A DNA stretch of 64,000 bases, taken from NCBI RefSeq assembly GCF_010389155.1, contig NC_057765.1, forward strand, positions 27,654,980 to 27,718,979. Reading direction: 5' to 3'. The notes beneath the pieces are model-generated. The model made no database searches. It was not told where the DNA came from and saw only the letters and a list, made by a program, of their open reading frames with translations. The stretch comes from Erigeron canadensis (taxonomy: Eukaryota; Streptophyta; Magnoliopsida; Asterales; Asteraceae). Below, in pieces: positions 41,543-51,501 of the stretch. The translations under genes were made by a program, and so were the position numbers. Positions within the stretch are counted from its first letter, which is position 1; each line of letters begins with the position of its first letter.

Positions 41543-42860
41543 TTACCAAGGTAATTAACATATCTATCAATAATGAGCGGAAGCTAGTAAGCATTACCGA
41601 CCTTTTGTAAACCCAAGTGACCTGTATCAACTCCTTAATACATACCATGTCTCTGTATAACTAAATTTAAAATGATGTCTACTTACGTATATTCGTCTGC
41701 ATCATAACTATGGAACTAGCTAGTTAACAGAAACATCTATAATATGCTATCTGCTAAAACAATTGTAGCGCATATCATCAGTTGGCTATTAGTGTGATAT
41801 AGAAATTTATTTAGTCATGAAACTTCCATATGGATCACCATACCGATGACTGTTCAAGAAGTTGGTAGGGTTTCCAAAATCCCACATATATCTTTGAAAA
41901 TTTCTTTGACGTACGTCAAAATATTTAGTATGTATATGTATGTACTACAGAAAACTAACCTTCATCCTCAACCACTTCCACTAAGGTTAGAACTTGAACA
42001 AACTTGAAAGCCTGCCAGATTTTTGAAGTTCCCAATTCTATATTCCATGCGCGCAAAACTGAATTATGACTTAGCCCAGTTTTGTTACGCCTAAGCGTCT
42101 TACTCTTGAAATGTTTAGCATCAATTTTGTTGCCTGGAACCAGAACATTATCAGCTTGAAAAAGTTCATTTAATTTGTCGCTTTTGCAATAGCTGGGAAT
42201 TGAAACGGGCTATATGGAGGCATACAATTGTATAGCAATAAAACGTGTAGAGAACGCCATAAAGGCATAAATGAGCAAGACGTACGTAGCTCTAGAAAAC
42301 TCTAATTCTTTTTATACATTCATGAATCTCTTTGTCTAAAATGCAGGAAGAAGTGAATAACCTAAAGCTTCATGAAATCAAGCATGGACATGACAAGTAG
42401 CAAAAAATAAAGAGGAATTATTATAAAGTCGTATTCCATGCAATAAGCTAGTCGCACTTAAACTGGAATCAATAAATTGATTCCTTGATGTATTGTATTT
42501 TTCTATTACAACCAGCAGAAAATATCAATGGTTTTTCGCTTTGATTAGGTAATATATATCAGTAATCGACTGAAATCACAGACGAAACACTGATTGATCT
42601 TCTTCTTTAGAATATAAGCAATTTTGCTGCATGTAATGTATCCTCTAATGAAATGCGCCTTTATCACATGCGTTTTGTATTTTGAATCCAATCACTCTAG
42701 CATGAATCATAAAAATCTATATATTGATCATATCAGTCTTTAGCCCACAATGGTATGTTATTTATGATTTATAAAAGTTCAGGCACTTGAAATAAGCCAA
42801 GTTCAGGTTGGTTTGCCTGTTTAAATAGATTACCATTTCATTTTGTACATGTTGTATACC

Positions 42861-43084
42861 TCAACTAACTGGGTTAGATCAAGTTGTTGTAGCCTTTGCC
42901 TCTGGAGACAGAGGTCAAGAGTTCGATCCTCATGCCCAGCAAGCCAGAGATCCTTTTCTACATTTGTTAGAGGTAGAAAGCAGTCTCTCTACACGTTAGG
43001 CAGGGATAAAACTGTCTATATCTCAACCTTCTCTGTAAACCATTGAAAACGCTGGAAGAAGGCATTAAGTTCTACTTAAATTTT
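42861..43084 (+). mobile_element. SINE with 15-bp target duplication
   Basis: The SINE is flanked by TACATGTTGTATACC at 42846-42860 and 43085-43099. The head GGGTTAGATCAAGTTGTTGTAG is followed by AGAGTTCGATCCTCATG, a good pol III B box. The element ends in a T-rich tail. It lies downstream of the RADIALIS-like gene, just beside an LTR. The long perfect direct repeat and internal B box make a tRNA-derived SINE likely. Confidence 0.75.
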
Positions 43085-43123
43085 TACATGTTGTATACCG
43101 GCTTGATGCGGAAGCATCTAGAT

Positions 43124-43258
43124 TGATGTGGAAGCATCTATGACTCTTTATTTTCCTCCATTTAGTTTATTAAATGTTTCGGTTTCTTTATCATATATTC
43201 CTCTATAAATTGGATCAAATTTTCTTTTTCATTAGCTTTTTAATCAATGATATGAAAA
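43124..43258 (+). mobile_element. Truncated LTR fragment
   Basis: This matches the first part of the LTR at 47073-47367 and stops in mid-LTR at TATGAAAA, after which the sequence is unrelated. It is either a real recombination breakpoint or a contig-end chimera. Confidence 0.7.
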
Positions 43259-43294
43259 TCATAAAGCAGGCAAGGATCGTACACAGCACTACAC

Positions 43295-43585
43295 TTACAC
43301 CCTATTTTTTTTCTCTGTTATTCCTTGCTGAGATGTCAATTGAAATTCGCCAGTCAATCCCCCAAAAGCTTCGTTCCTACTAGAGACCAAATGCTCCATA
43401 TTATTGTTTGCAAGAAGATCGCGTGAATAAACCTTTCCATTCACCGAGTAGTTCAATCCATTACACTTGGTAATCAAGTCACCCACACCGCTCAAACTCG
43501 ACCAAAAACCAACAACACACCCACATACCACACCACACGTGATGTGTTGGGGGAAGCAGTATAGAATTAATATTACATAACTCAA
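43295..43585 (-). pseudogene. Unrecognised coding-like open frame next to the gap
   Basis: A minus-strand frame of about 96 codons contains CGVVCGCVVGFWSSLSGVGD and NGKVYSRDLLANNNMEHLVS. The composition looks protein-like rather than low complexity. I do not recognise a domain. It lies in the 758 bp found only on the left side of the gap, so its true genomic context is unsure. It may be one exon of a gene cut by the gap. Confidence 0.25.
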
Positions 43586-44016
43586 AGAACTCTAGTAATA
43601 ATTAATAGCGGATAATTAAATGATTAGATGATTTTAATAAGTTAGATACATTTTTTTATTTTATTCATAATTTCACCCGATTGACATATCATCAGACTTT
43701 CACTTTAACCAGTTAAGCTTGGCCCTTACAAGTATAACATAACCCAATATCACCATACGGTTCGTCTGTTCTTATCGTTATCAGGTTCGACTTGTGCGGC
43801 CTCATCACGTCATCTTTTCCGATCAAAACAAGTTGTCTAATGAACGTATTTTTCACTATATTTTTACGTCATTGTCTTACAATTGGTCGACATTTAAGAA
43901 TATGAGATCAACCACTGAAAGGCAATAACGGAGAACACTAGTACCTCAAGAGAAAAATACTCGAGCTGCTTTGGTATAAACCTTTTATCGGTTTAGTTGT
44001 CAAAATGTCTTAAAAC

Positions 44017-44116
44017 NNNNNNNNNNNNNNNNNNNNNNNNNNNNNNNNNNNNNNNNNNNNNNNNNNNNNNNNNNNNNNNNNNNNNNNNNNNNNNNNNNNN
44101 NNNNNNNNNNNNNNNN
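44017..44116. other. Assembly gap of 100 N
   Basis: Exactly 100 N characters, the conventional placeholder for a gap of unknown size between scaffolded contigs. Confidence 0.99.
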
Positions 44117-45077
44117 TAACAACCAAGGATCTCTACTTTTCATATATCTTCAGATAAGCTTTGCTTGCATTAGTTGTAGCACTTTAACTAAAAAAAAAAG
44201 AAAATCTTGGACTGTAAAATCATAGCCAGTCTTTTTAGCACAAATACTAGATACCTTTTTGGTTAAATTGTAAGCGCGGACGATAACTGCATAAAAAATG
44301 ATAGAAATACACAAAATTGACTAGTTGTTACAGTAACTAAAACATGCATTATGAGACTTGCATTACATACAAGATAAGATATAAATGACCCGACTTTCGA
44401 TCTCTTGGCGATCGAAACAAAATCATCGTACGACAACAGCTGGCGGCAGCTACAAAACTTGGACATTTGTTCAGGACATGGTACAACTTAAGATAAAGAA
44501 TGTGATTTTTGGGTGAATTATATATATATGGTATATCTAATCTATTCTAATGAGTTGACACCCTTGTGGTTTAGTCACTTGATCTGGTGCATGTCTCAGC
44601 CTGCCTTATTTACTATGACACAAAAGTACAGAACAGTCTTGATAGCACTAATAGCAGGGATGTTATCTTCTATTGGCATTACTTAACCCATTACTTAACT
44701 AAAGTTACATTAGGTATTTAGTAGTAGCTCCAATGTAGACATGTAGTTGAAATTTATGTACGCGCGAACTAACAAATAACAAGTTGGAAAGTTTCCATAA
44801 CAAGTAACGGCTTCGTATATTAGATGGCCTTGATATAGTATGCTGACAGCCAGATTATAGCGAGTAAGATGTTGACCCATATATGATCGAGGATCATCGA
44901 TACGTAGGAAATATAGATTCAGGAAATCCTGATTCTTCCACCCACGAAGGATAACTTTTGTCCGCCTCATTTGTGGTGCTTACGGATACATGTAACATAT
45001 ATAATATCTTATATTTGGATGGGCAACCTTTACGAGCCAACTAGCACGAACCCATTTTAGTACTTACGTTCTGGAGC

Positions 45078-45084
45078 TATAAAA
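45078..45084 (+). promoter_or_regulatory. TATA box of the second RADIALIS-like copy
   Basis: The same TATAAAA motif and surroundings as at 41126-41132. Confidence 0.4.
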
Positions 45085-45248
45085 GGACTTGATGCCACCT
45101 ATTGTTACATATCAGCTCTTAGAGGCTTGACTTAGTGTGTTCTTTAATCCTATAAGTCTCACCATATTCTTCCAAGCTTTCTGCTTTCATAACATATATA
45201 CTACGGCATAATTAAACACATAAAATTTCCCTTTTCTTCAGTATTTGC

Positions 45249-45492
45249 ATGGCATCTAGCTCAATGTCGACACGTGGGTCAGGTTCATGGACGGTCAAGC
45301 AGAACAAGGACTTTGAAGAGGCTTTAGCTGTGTTCGACAAGGATACCCCTGACCGAGGCACAATGTCGCCAGGGCTGTTGGGGGGAAGACGCCAGGGAAG
45401 TTAAGAGACATTACGAAATCCTCGTGCAGGATGTGAAGCACATAGAGAATGGACGCGTTCCCTTCCCCGATTATAGGACCCCTGGGACATAA
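45249..45492 (+). pseudogene. RADIALIS-like gene, frameshifted duplicate
   Basis: This matches the gene at 41297-41542 but lacks a T in the codons for Asp35-Arg36-Trp37 (at about 45355) and an A about 40 bases later (at about 45396). It also has a T-to-G change in the Gly45-Gly46 region. The first deletion breaks the SANT domain before its second Trp and the second does not restore the frame. Upstream and downstream DNA is otherwise the same, including the TATA box and possible 3' UTR intron. Given the gap next door, sequencing error in an unmerged contig overlap is at least as likely as a true pseudogene. Confidence 0.75.
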
Positions 45493-46815
45493 TTACCAAG
45501 GTAATTAACATATCTATCAATAATGAGCGGAAGCTAGTAAGCATTACCGACCTTTTGTAAACCCAAGTGACCTGTATCAACTCCTTAATACATACCATGT
45601 CTCTGTATAACTAAATTAAATGATGTCTACTTAGGATATTCGTCTGCATCATAACTATGGAACTAGCTAGTAACAGAAACATCTATAATATGCTATCTGC
45701 TAAAACAATTGTAGCGCATATCATCAGTTGGCTATTAGTGTGATATAGAAATTTATTTAGTCATGAAACTTCCATATGGATCACCATACCGATGACTGTT
45801 CAAGAAGTTGGTAGGGTTTCCAAAATCCCACATATATCTTTGAAAATTTCTTTGACGTACGTCAAAATATTTAGTATGTATATGTATGTACTACAGAAAA
45901 CTAACCTTCATCCTCAACCACTTCCACTAAGGTTAGAAACTTGAACAAACTTGAAAGGACCTGCCAGATTTTGAAGTTCCCAATTCTATATTCCATGCGC
46001 GCAAAACTGAATTATGACTTAGCCCAGTTTTGTTACGCCTAAGCGTCTTACTCTTGAAATGTTTAGCATCAATTTTGTTGCCTGGAACCAGAACATTATC
46101 AGCTTGAAAAAGTTCATTTAATTTGTCGCTTTTGCAATAGCTGGGAATTGAAACGGGCTATATGGAGGCATACAATTGTATAGCAATAAAACGTGTAGAG
46201 AACGCCATAAAGGCATAAATGAGCAAGACGTACGTAGCTCTAGAAAACTCTAATTCTTTTTATACATTCATGAATCTCTTTGTCTAAAATGCAGGAAGAA
46301 GTGAATAACCTAAAGCTTCATGAAATCAAGCATGGACATGAACAAGTAGCAAAAAATAAAGAGGAATTATTATAAAGTCGTATTCCATGCAATAAGCTAG
46401 TCTGCACTTAAACTGGAATCAATAAATTGATTCCTTGATGTATTGTATTTTTCTATTACAACCAGCAGAAAATATCAATGGTTTTTCGCTTTGATTAGGT
46501 AAATATATATCAGTAATCGACTGAAATCACAGACGAAACACTGATTGATCTTCTTCTTTATGTAATATAAGCAATTTTGCTGCATGTAATGTATCCTCTA
46601 ATGAAATGCGCCTTTATCACATGCGTTTTGTATTTTGAATCCAATCACTCTAGCATTGAATCATAAAAATCTATATATTGATCAATATCAGTCTTTAGCC
46701 CCACAATGTATGTTATTTATGATTTATAAAAGTTCAGGCACTTGAAATAAGCCAAGTTCAGGTTGGTTTGCCTGTTTAAATAGATTACCATTTCATTTTG
46801 TACATGTTGTATACC

Positions 46816-47033
46816 TCAACTAACTGGGTTAGATCAAGTTGTTGTAGCCTTTGCCTCTGGAGACAGAGGTCAAGAGTTCGATCCTCATGCCCAGCAAGCC
46901 AGAGATCCTTTTCTACATTTGTTAGAGGTAGAAAGCAGTCTCTACACGTTAGGCAGGGATAAACTGTCTATATCTCAACCTTCTTGTAAACATTGAAAAC
47001 GCTGGAAGAGGCATTAAGTTCTACTTAAATTTT
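46816..47033 (+). mobile_element. SINE, second copy
   Basis: The duplicate of the SINE at 42861-43084, with the same TACATGTTGTATACC flanks (46801-46815 and 47034-47048). It is present because the whole segment is duplicated, not through a new insertion. Confidence 0.75.
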
Positions 47034-47072
47034 TACATGTTGTATACCGGCTTGATGCGGAAGCATCTAGAT

Positions 47073-47367
47073 TGATGTGGAAGCATCTATGACTCTTTAT
47101 TTTCCTCCATTTAGTTTATTAAATGTTTCGGTTTCTTTATCATATATTCCATCTATAAATTGGGATCAAATTTTCTTTGTTCATTAGCTTTTTAATCAAT
47201 GATATGAAAAGTCTTTTCTTCCCTATCCACATGTACGTCTGTTAGTGTGTGTGAATTAGCCTGATTATCTGTATTCTTTTTGAATCAACAATAGTTAGAA
47301 GTATTGTTCCAGGTATTCTTGTGAATCAACAAGTTTCAAGCATTTAACCCTTTTTCGTCCTACATCA
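47073..47367 (+). repeat. 5' LTR
   Basis: It begins TGATGTGGAAGCATCTATGA and ends CTACATCA. It shares its first 135 bases with the truncated fragment at 43124-43258. Confidence 0.75.
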
Positions 47368-47368
47368 T

Positions 47369-47381
47369 TTGGTATTAGAGC
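47369..47381 (+). promoter_or_regulatory. Primer binding site (tRNA-Met type)
   Basis: TTGGTATTAGAGC lies directly after the 5' LTR. Plant LTR elements commonly carry TGGTATCAGAGC here, complementary to the 3' end of initiator tRNA-Met; this copy has one change in that core. Confidence 0.7.
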
Positions 47382-47398
47382 CGAAAATCTTAATCAAG

Positions 47399-47836
47399 AT
47401 GCCACATAATGATGATATAATTTATGATTATCCACCAATGTATGATAGGATGATGAATGGTATCTTTGGTTTGGGTGATTGTCCATATGACGAGAAGATC
47501 AAAATTCCGATTATGTTCTTCCAGGTTTGTGTAGTTGCGAGAAAACAGGTGGCACAGATTCGTTCATCGTTGGATCTCTCTAATTTTTCGATATGTGATC
47601 CAAGACTCAATGATGCACGATACGACCTTTGGAATTTTAGATTGGAGTTTCCTACAAGGATTTATGATTTTCTGAAGTTGCTACAATTCTTGAATTTTGT
47701 TCTTGGTGTTCAAGAAAAGATCAGTACTCGAGGTGAAAAGTACGAGATTGATGGCGTTAATGATATAGTTCTGTTTGAACCCAGTGGTTTCGAGACAAGA
47801 CTTGAGGTCGAATTCTTTCGAAGAGGAGGAGAATGA
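47399..47836 (+). CDS. Open frame inside the compact LTR element, function unknown
   Basis: The first ATG at 47399 follows shortly after the primer binding site and opens about 145 codons that run into the 3' LTR boundary. The protein is rich in Asp, Phe and Ile (MPHNDDIIYDYPPMYDRMMN; FRLEFPTRIYDFLKLLQFLN) and lacks a zinc knuckle or any catalytic motif. Its position suggests a gag remnant or a captured host fragment. It was not recognised as any family. The frame survives although the LTRs have diverged. Confidence 0.45.
   Translation: MPHNDDIIYDYPPMYDRMMNGIFGLGDCPYDEKIKIPIMFFQVCVVARKQVAQIRSSLDLSNFSICDPRLNDARYDLWNFRLEFPTRIYDFLKLLQFLNFVLGVQEKISTRGEKYEIDGVNDIVLFEPSGFETRLEVEFFRRGGE
47820..47833 (+). 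promoter_or_regulatory. Polypurine tract
   Basis: A 14-base all-purine run (GAAGAGGAGGAGAA) directly abuts the TG start of the 3' LTR, the normal site of plus-strand priming. Confidence 0.7.
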
Positions 47837-48135
47837 TACGAAAGCATCTATGACTCTTTATTTTCCTCTATTTAATTTAGTTTGTTTTATGTTTAGGGTT
47901 TTTTTTTAATCATATATCCCATCTATAATTTGGGATCAATTTTTTGTTACTCATTAGTTTTTGTAATCATGATATGAAAAGTCTTTTCTTCCCTACCCAC
48001 ATGTATGTGTTAGTGTATATGAATTACCCTGATTATATGTATTCTTTTTTAATCAACGATAGTTAGTAAAATTGTTCCCGATATTCTTGTGAATCAACAG
48101 GTTTCAATTGTTTGTTCCTTCTTCACCCTACATCG
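47834..48135 (+). repeat. 3' LTR
   Basis: It aligns along its length with 47073-47367, with many substitutions and small indels. It begins TGATACGAAAGCATCTATGA and ends near CTACATCGA. Confidence 0.7.
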
Positions 48136-48699
48136 ATACCCCAATGATGTTTTAACTTCAAACAAACTGTGCTTATAACAAGTCGACTTCCATCAAATAC
48201 ATATTTGTAGTATAATTCTAACTGATTTTAGTCCCTTCAGAATCCGGATCTATTTATTAGAAGTACTCCCGTTTTGTGGATAGCCAAGACCTCTACAAAC
48301 CTGGTAGTCTCTTTAATTAGCTAATGCCCGGTAAGAAGTTTGTGGTCGGGCCTGGTCCATTATGAAATCCTATACTTCCATACACCTCATAAAGATCATC
48401 CACAAACAAATAAAGTTTAATGAAGTTGTTACATGATAAAATAAAAGTATATCGCTTTTACCCTTGTTTTTAAGGTATATTAGACTTGAAAAATTGTAAT
48501 TAATTAAGGGTAATACAAATTGAGGTGGATAATTATAATGTAGTGGAGGATATATATTTATCCATATGTATCTAGCTAGTTTTATTTGAACTACAATTAC
48601 ATATACTATATGGGTCATGGGCTTAGTACCCTATAAAAAAGATTAGACATACATTGTTAATCCGTACATTCAATTCATTCACTTATTCTACAAGTTTCT
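48136..48699. other. Gene-free spacer before the LecRK cluster
   Basis: AT-rich DNA without a supported gene. It may contain further, unrecognisable 3' parts of the LecRK pseudogene. Confidence 0.35.
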
Positions 48700-48899
48700 T
48701 TTTCTTCCTCCTACATAGTTTATGTGTGCTTTTACACTCTTTTCTTATTGACACATTGTACATCCATTGCTCCTATTTATCAGAAACAAGGGAGTTTGAC
48801 ATTGATGCCACATGCTTCCCAATATCTTTTGTTCCAAAAAGTATCAAATTCAACAGCTACAAAGTCTTGAATCTTTTTATGGTTACCAGTAGGGATGAG

Positions 48900-49765
48900 C
48901 CAAAAATCCCAAATCCTAATACCGTACCGATAACGGTCCTGAAAATTGGTACCGAATCCTGACCGGGACCTGTACTTACTTTTTAGAGTTTCCGTAACCG
49001 TTACCAATCGATACCGGGATCGGGGAAATCTCGTAAATCCCGAATAGTCCCGCTAGTCCTGTAATTCAATTATCTTTTGATTTAGGCTGTGTAGCTAGCT
49101 GATGCATAAGGCTATTGTTCAATTGGGTTGGGCTAATAAATGTTGTCCATAACACTGCCATAGTACCATATGCATTATAAAACAATTTAAATAAACAAAT
49201 TGAAATCACCACATGCTATAACACTGTCATAGTATCATATGCATTATAAAACAATTTAAATAGACAAATTGAAATCACCCAACATGTGGTAGACTAGTCT
49301 GGTTTATATGGGAATCTGCCTTTGAAAGTTTCATTTTGTTTTTTCTTTCTACCTTGACTCACATATACATCATATATATATATTCTGCATATATGAACCA
49401 TCTCTAACCTTTATTATTATATATTTTAGATCTTTTTATCTCGAATCTTGTTTCTTTCACAAATCTCTTTCTTTATAACAGTTTATTTATTAGTATTTAT
49501 AACTTAAACATCAAATATTTATTAGTACCTTATAGCATGAAATTTGTGTGTCACTATATATACACGACAAATCCATATCAATACAAATACTTTGTTAATT
49601 ACGAAACCACAACTCAAAATTCGGTGCTAGTCGGGATTTGGTACCGAAATCCCGGTCCCGTACCGACCAGTCCTGGTACCGTACCATATGAGACCTGGAT
49701 CGGTACTCACTTTTGGCCAACTTCGGGATCGGTACGGGACGGTACCAGTCCCTTAGCCATCCCTA
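48900..49765. mobile_element. hAT-like element inserted in the LecRK pseudogene
   Basis: The left end TAGGGATGAGCCAAAAATCC is an inverse of the right end, which finishes TTAGCCATCCCTA. The subterminal regions are full of GGTACCG/CGGTACC words. The flanks GTTACCAG and GTTACTAT agree at six of eight bases, consistent with an aged 8-bp duplication. LecRK homology resumes directly on both sides. An internal 69-bp tandem duplication lies at 49149-49286. There is no transposase. Confidence 0.7.
49149..49286. repeat. 69-bp tandem duplication inside the hAT-like element
   Basis: ATAACACTG(C/T)CATAGTA at 49149 recurs at 49218, followed by the same CATATGCATTATAAAACAAT stretch. Confidence 0.7.
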
Positions 49766-49911
49766 GTTACTATTATCAAATAAACAGAAGCACTAAGGCT
49801 CCACGTCCCGATTTTATTAATGCATTATTTTCCGCAAGTAAGAATATGAGACCATCGACATAATCTCTACCCATGTTTGAAGCGATGACAAATGAAATTT
49901 CGGTACAAAAA

Positions 49912-51260
49912 CACTACTATATGCTTTTTTACACGGTTAATATATGCCTTTTTACACGGTTGTTCTAACCATGTAAAAGGTTACTATAACTGATTCTCAC
50001 GGGTTTTTACATGTTTTTCCGACCGTGTAAAAAAATATTTTTACAATTTATAACCATGTAAGAAGTTCTTCTACTTAAAAAAAATATTAAAATTACATAA
50101 CAGTTATACAAGAATAATCAAAAACATAATCAATATACTATATTATTAAAACAAAATAAATAGATATAAAACATCCATCATACCAAAATAATTAAAATCG
50201 TACCAATATACTATACTGTTAAAACAAGAAAAATATAAAAACATACCAATCACACATAATAATTAAATTCAAGTTTTTTCCGTAGTGAACAAAAACTCAT
50301 GAGAATTTATAGACCAAAAAAATGTATATTACCAACTGACACAACATTCTAAAAACAAAAATTAGACACAAACAGTTACAAAAACATTAAGTTTTTTCTA
50401 TAAAAATTAATAAAACAATCAACTAATAAACTAAAACAGGATTGTAGTTTTTTTTAACCGATACGTGGTGCTATATTAAAACGACAAGTGTCGTTTTTAG
50501 TCATAATAATCATTAAAAAAATCTATTTAATAAATTTCTTATATTAGTTACATTTATATTTGATTAGGATATTTGTAAGTTAATAAATAATTTTATTTTT
50601 AAATTAAATATGTCCATATTAATGATTAAAAAGAATCGGTGATTGATGTTCAAAGTAATATATTTTATATTCGTATTTGGCTGGGATATTATAAGTCAAT
50701 AATTTTAATTTTGCAAACTAAGATATCCATATATTTTTTTTATTATAAACTCTATTAGTTTTCTAAAATTTTTAGGATTTCTATAAAATCCATATCTTTT
50801 TTATAATAAAATTTATTAATTTCCTAAAATTCTTAGGAGTTCTATAAATCCAAGACAAAATTTTATAAGAAATGAAAAAATCATTACCCTATTAAAGTTT
50901 GTTTCCACAATGCAACAAATTTAAAGTAAGATACTACAAATTGGAGAAATTATAATGAATAAAAATAAAAAGAAAGAAAGGGTAAAAATAATTAAAGAAA
51001 GTTGTGGATAGAAAAAGTGGTAGGTTAGGTATGATAGAATGAATAAGAAATTTGGTACGTGAGATCGTGTATTTCAAGTTCAAAACTCTATACTTTCTTA
51101 CATGGTTTATAAAGGTGACCGTGTCAAATATGTGTATTCACTTTCTTACAGTTTTTTATTTTAATCGTGTCAAAGTTTCATTTTTCTCCTTCAATTTTAC
51201 ACATTTTTGTTGTCAACCTTGTAAAATAGGTATAGACTAATACCCAATTTTATAGTAATG
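49912..51260. mobile_element. CACTA-like (En/Spm) non-autonomous element inserted in the LecRK pseudogene
   Basis: The left end is CACTACTATATGC. The right end is TATAGTAATG, a one-base variant of the expected TAGTAGTG. Subterminal repeats of TTTTTACACGGTT type occur at the left, with TTACATGG/CCGTGTCAAA forms at the right, as is usual for CACTA elements. It is flanked by AAA on both sides (a 3-bp duplication; weak on its own because the region is A-rich). LecRK homology continues directly across the insertion. Length is 1349 bp; no transposase. Its right part is repeated at 57818-58721. Confidence 0.75.
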
Positions 51261-51501
51261 AAACTAGCCAGCTCACAGAGTATTTATCCCATATATGAAG
51301 AAGTTCGTAGTAAATGGCCCGACCAAAAAACTTACCCAAAACTTGGGGTCTGGTCTCAGAGTCACCTGGATTCTTATATGTTCTACCGCTTACATTTAAA
51401 TAATCCTGTAAGTCTTGACTTATATTTGTAAAATCAAAAATAATTGAAGCGTCATTATTAGAGATGATTAAGACATGAAAAAAACAAGTTAAAATGGCCA
51501 T
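51250..51501 (-). pseudogene. LecRK 5' fragment (signal peptide and start of lectin domain), unit A
   Basis: 83 codons encode a hydrophobic signal peptide followed by IFDFTNISQDLQDYLNVSGR, the opening strands of a legume-lectin domain. The frame ends at a stop read from the tip of the inserted CACTA-like element. It cannot make a receptor. If expressed it would be a short secreted peptide. Confidence 0.75.

Larger units (their letters stand above)
40147..43258. repeat. 3.1-kb segment, first copy of the duplication flanking the assembly gap
   Basis: This is near-identical to 44117-47210, in the same orientation. It includes the RADIALIS-like gene, a SINE and the first 135 bases of an LTR. This copy is 3112 bp against 3094 bp in the second, and it has the intact reading frame. 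After 43258 the two copies diverge abruptly inside the LTR. Confidence 0.95.
44117..47210. repeat. 3.1-kb segment, second copy, after the gap
   Basis: This copies 40147-43258 and begins at the first base after the gap. It differs mainly by single-base deletions, many in short runs, and is 18 bp shorter overall. That is the pattern expected from a poorly polished contig end or an alternative haplotype. Confidence 0.95.
47073..48135 (+). mobile_element. Compact non-autonomous LTR retroelement (TRIM/SMART-like)
   Basis: Two direct LTR-like repeats of about 300 bp (47073-47367 and 47834-48135) enclose only about 466 bp. Right after the left LTR, TGGTATTAGAGCC matches the usual plant primer binding site for initiator tRNA-Met. 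Right before the right LTR, GAAGAGGAGGAGAA is a polypurine tract. The interior has one open frame and no reverse transcriptase, integrase or protease. The LTRs differ at many positions, so the insertion is not recent. I could not fix a 5-bp target duplication. A tandem-like copy of the LTR start precedes it at about 47054. Confidence 0.75.
48700..51501 (-). pseudogene. L-type lectin receptor kinase pseudogene, split by two transposons
   Basis: Pieces on the minus strand align in order with the lectin domain of the intact LecRK genes at 53.5 and 60.6 kb. 51501-51264 holds the start, signal peptide and first lectin strands (MAILTCFFHVLIISNNDASI; LLHIWDKYSVSWLV). 49911-49774 matches the AENNT/YADGLTFF region, and 48891-48700 matches the VAVEFDTYE-to-HSVEEGEEA region. 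A CACTA-like element (49912-51260) and a hAT-like element (48900-49765) separate them. The kinase half is not seen. The 5' piece remains open for 83 codons and ends at a stop inside the CACTA end. The coding pieces themselves are frameshifted. Confidence 0.8.

Noticed and set aside
40147..47210. Biological tandem duplication of the RADIALIS-like locus
   Set aside because: The duplicate begins exactly at the end of a 100-N gap and has a high rate of single-base deletions, so an assembly duplication is preferred.
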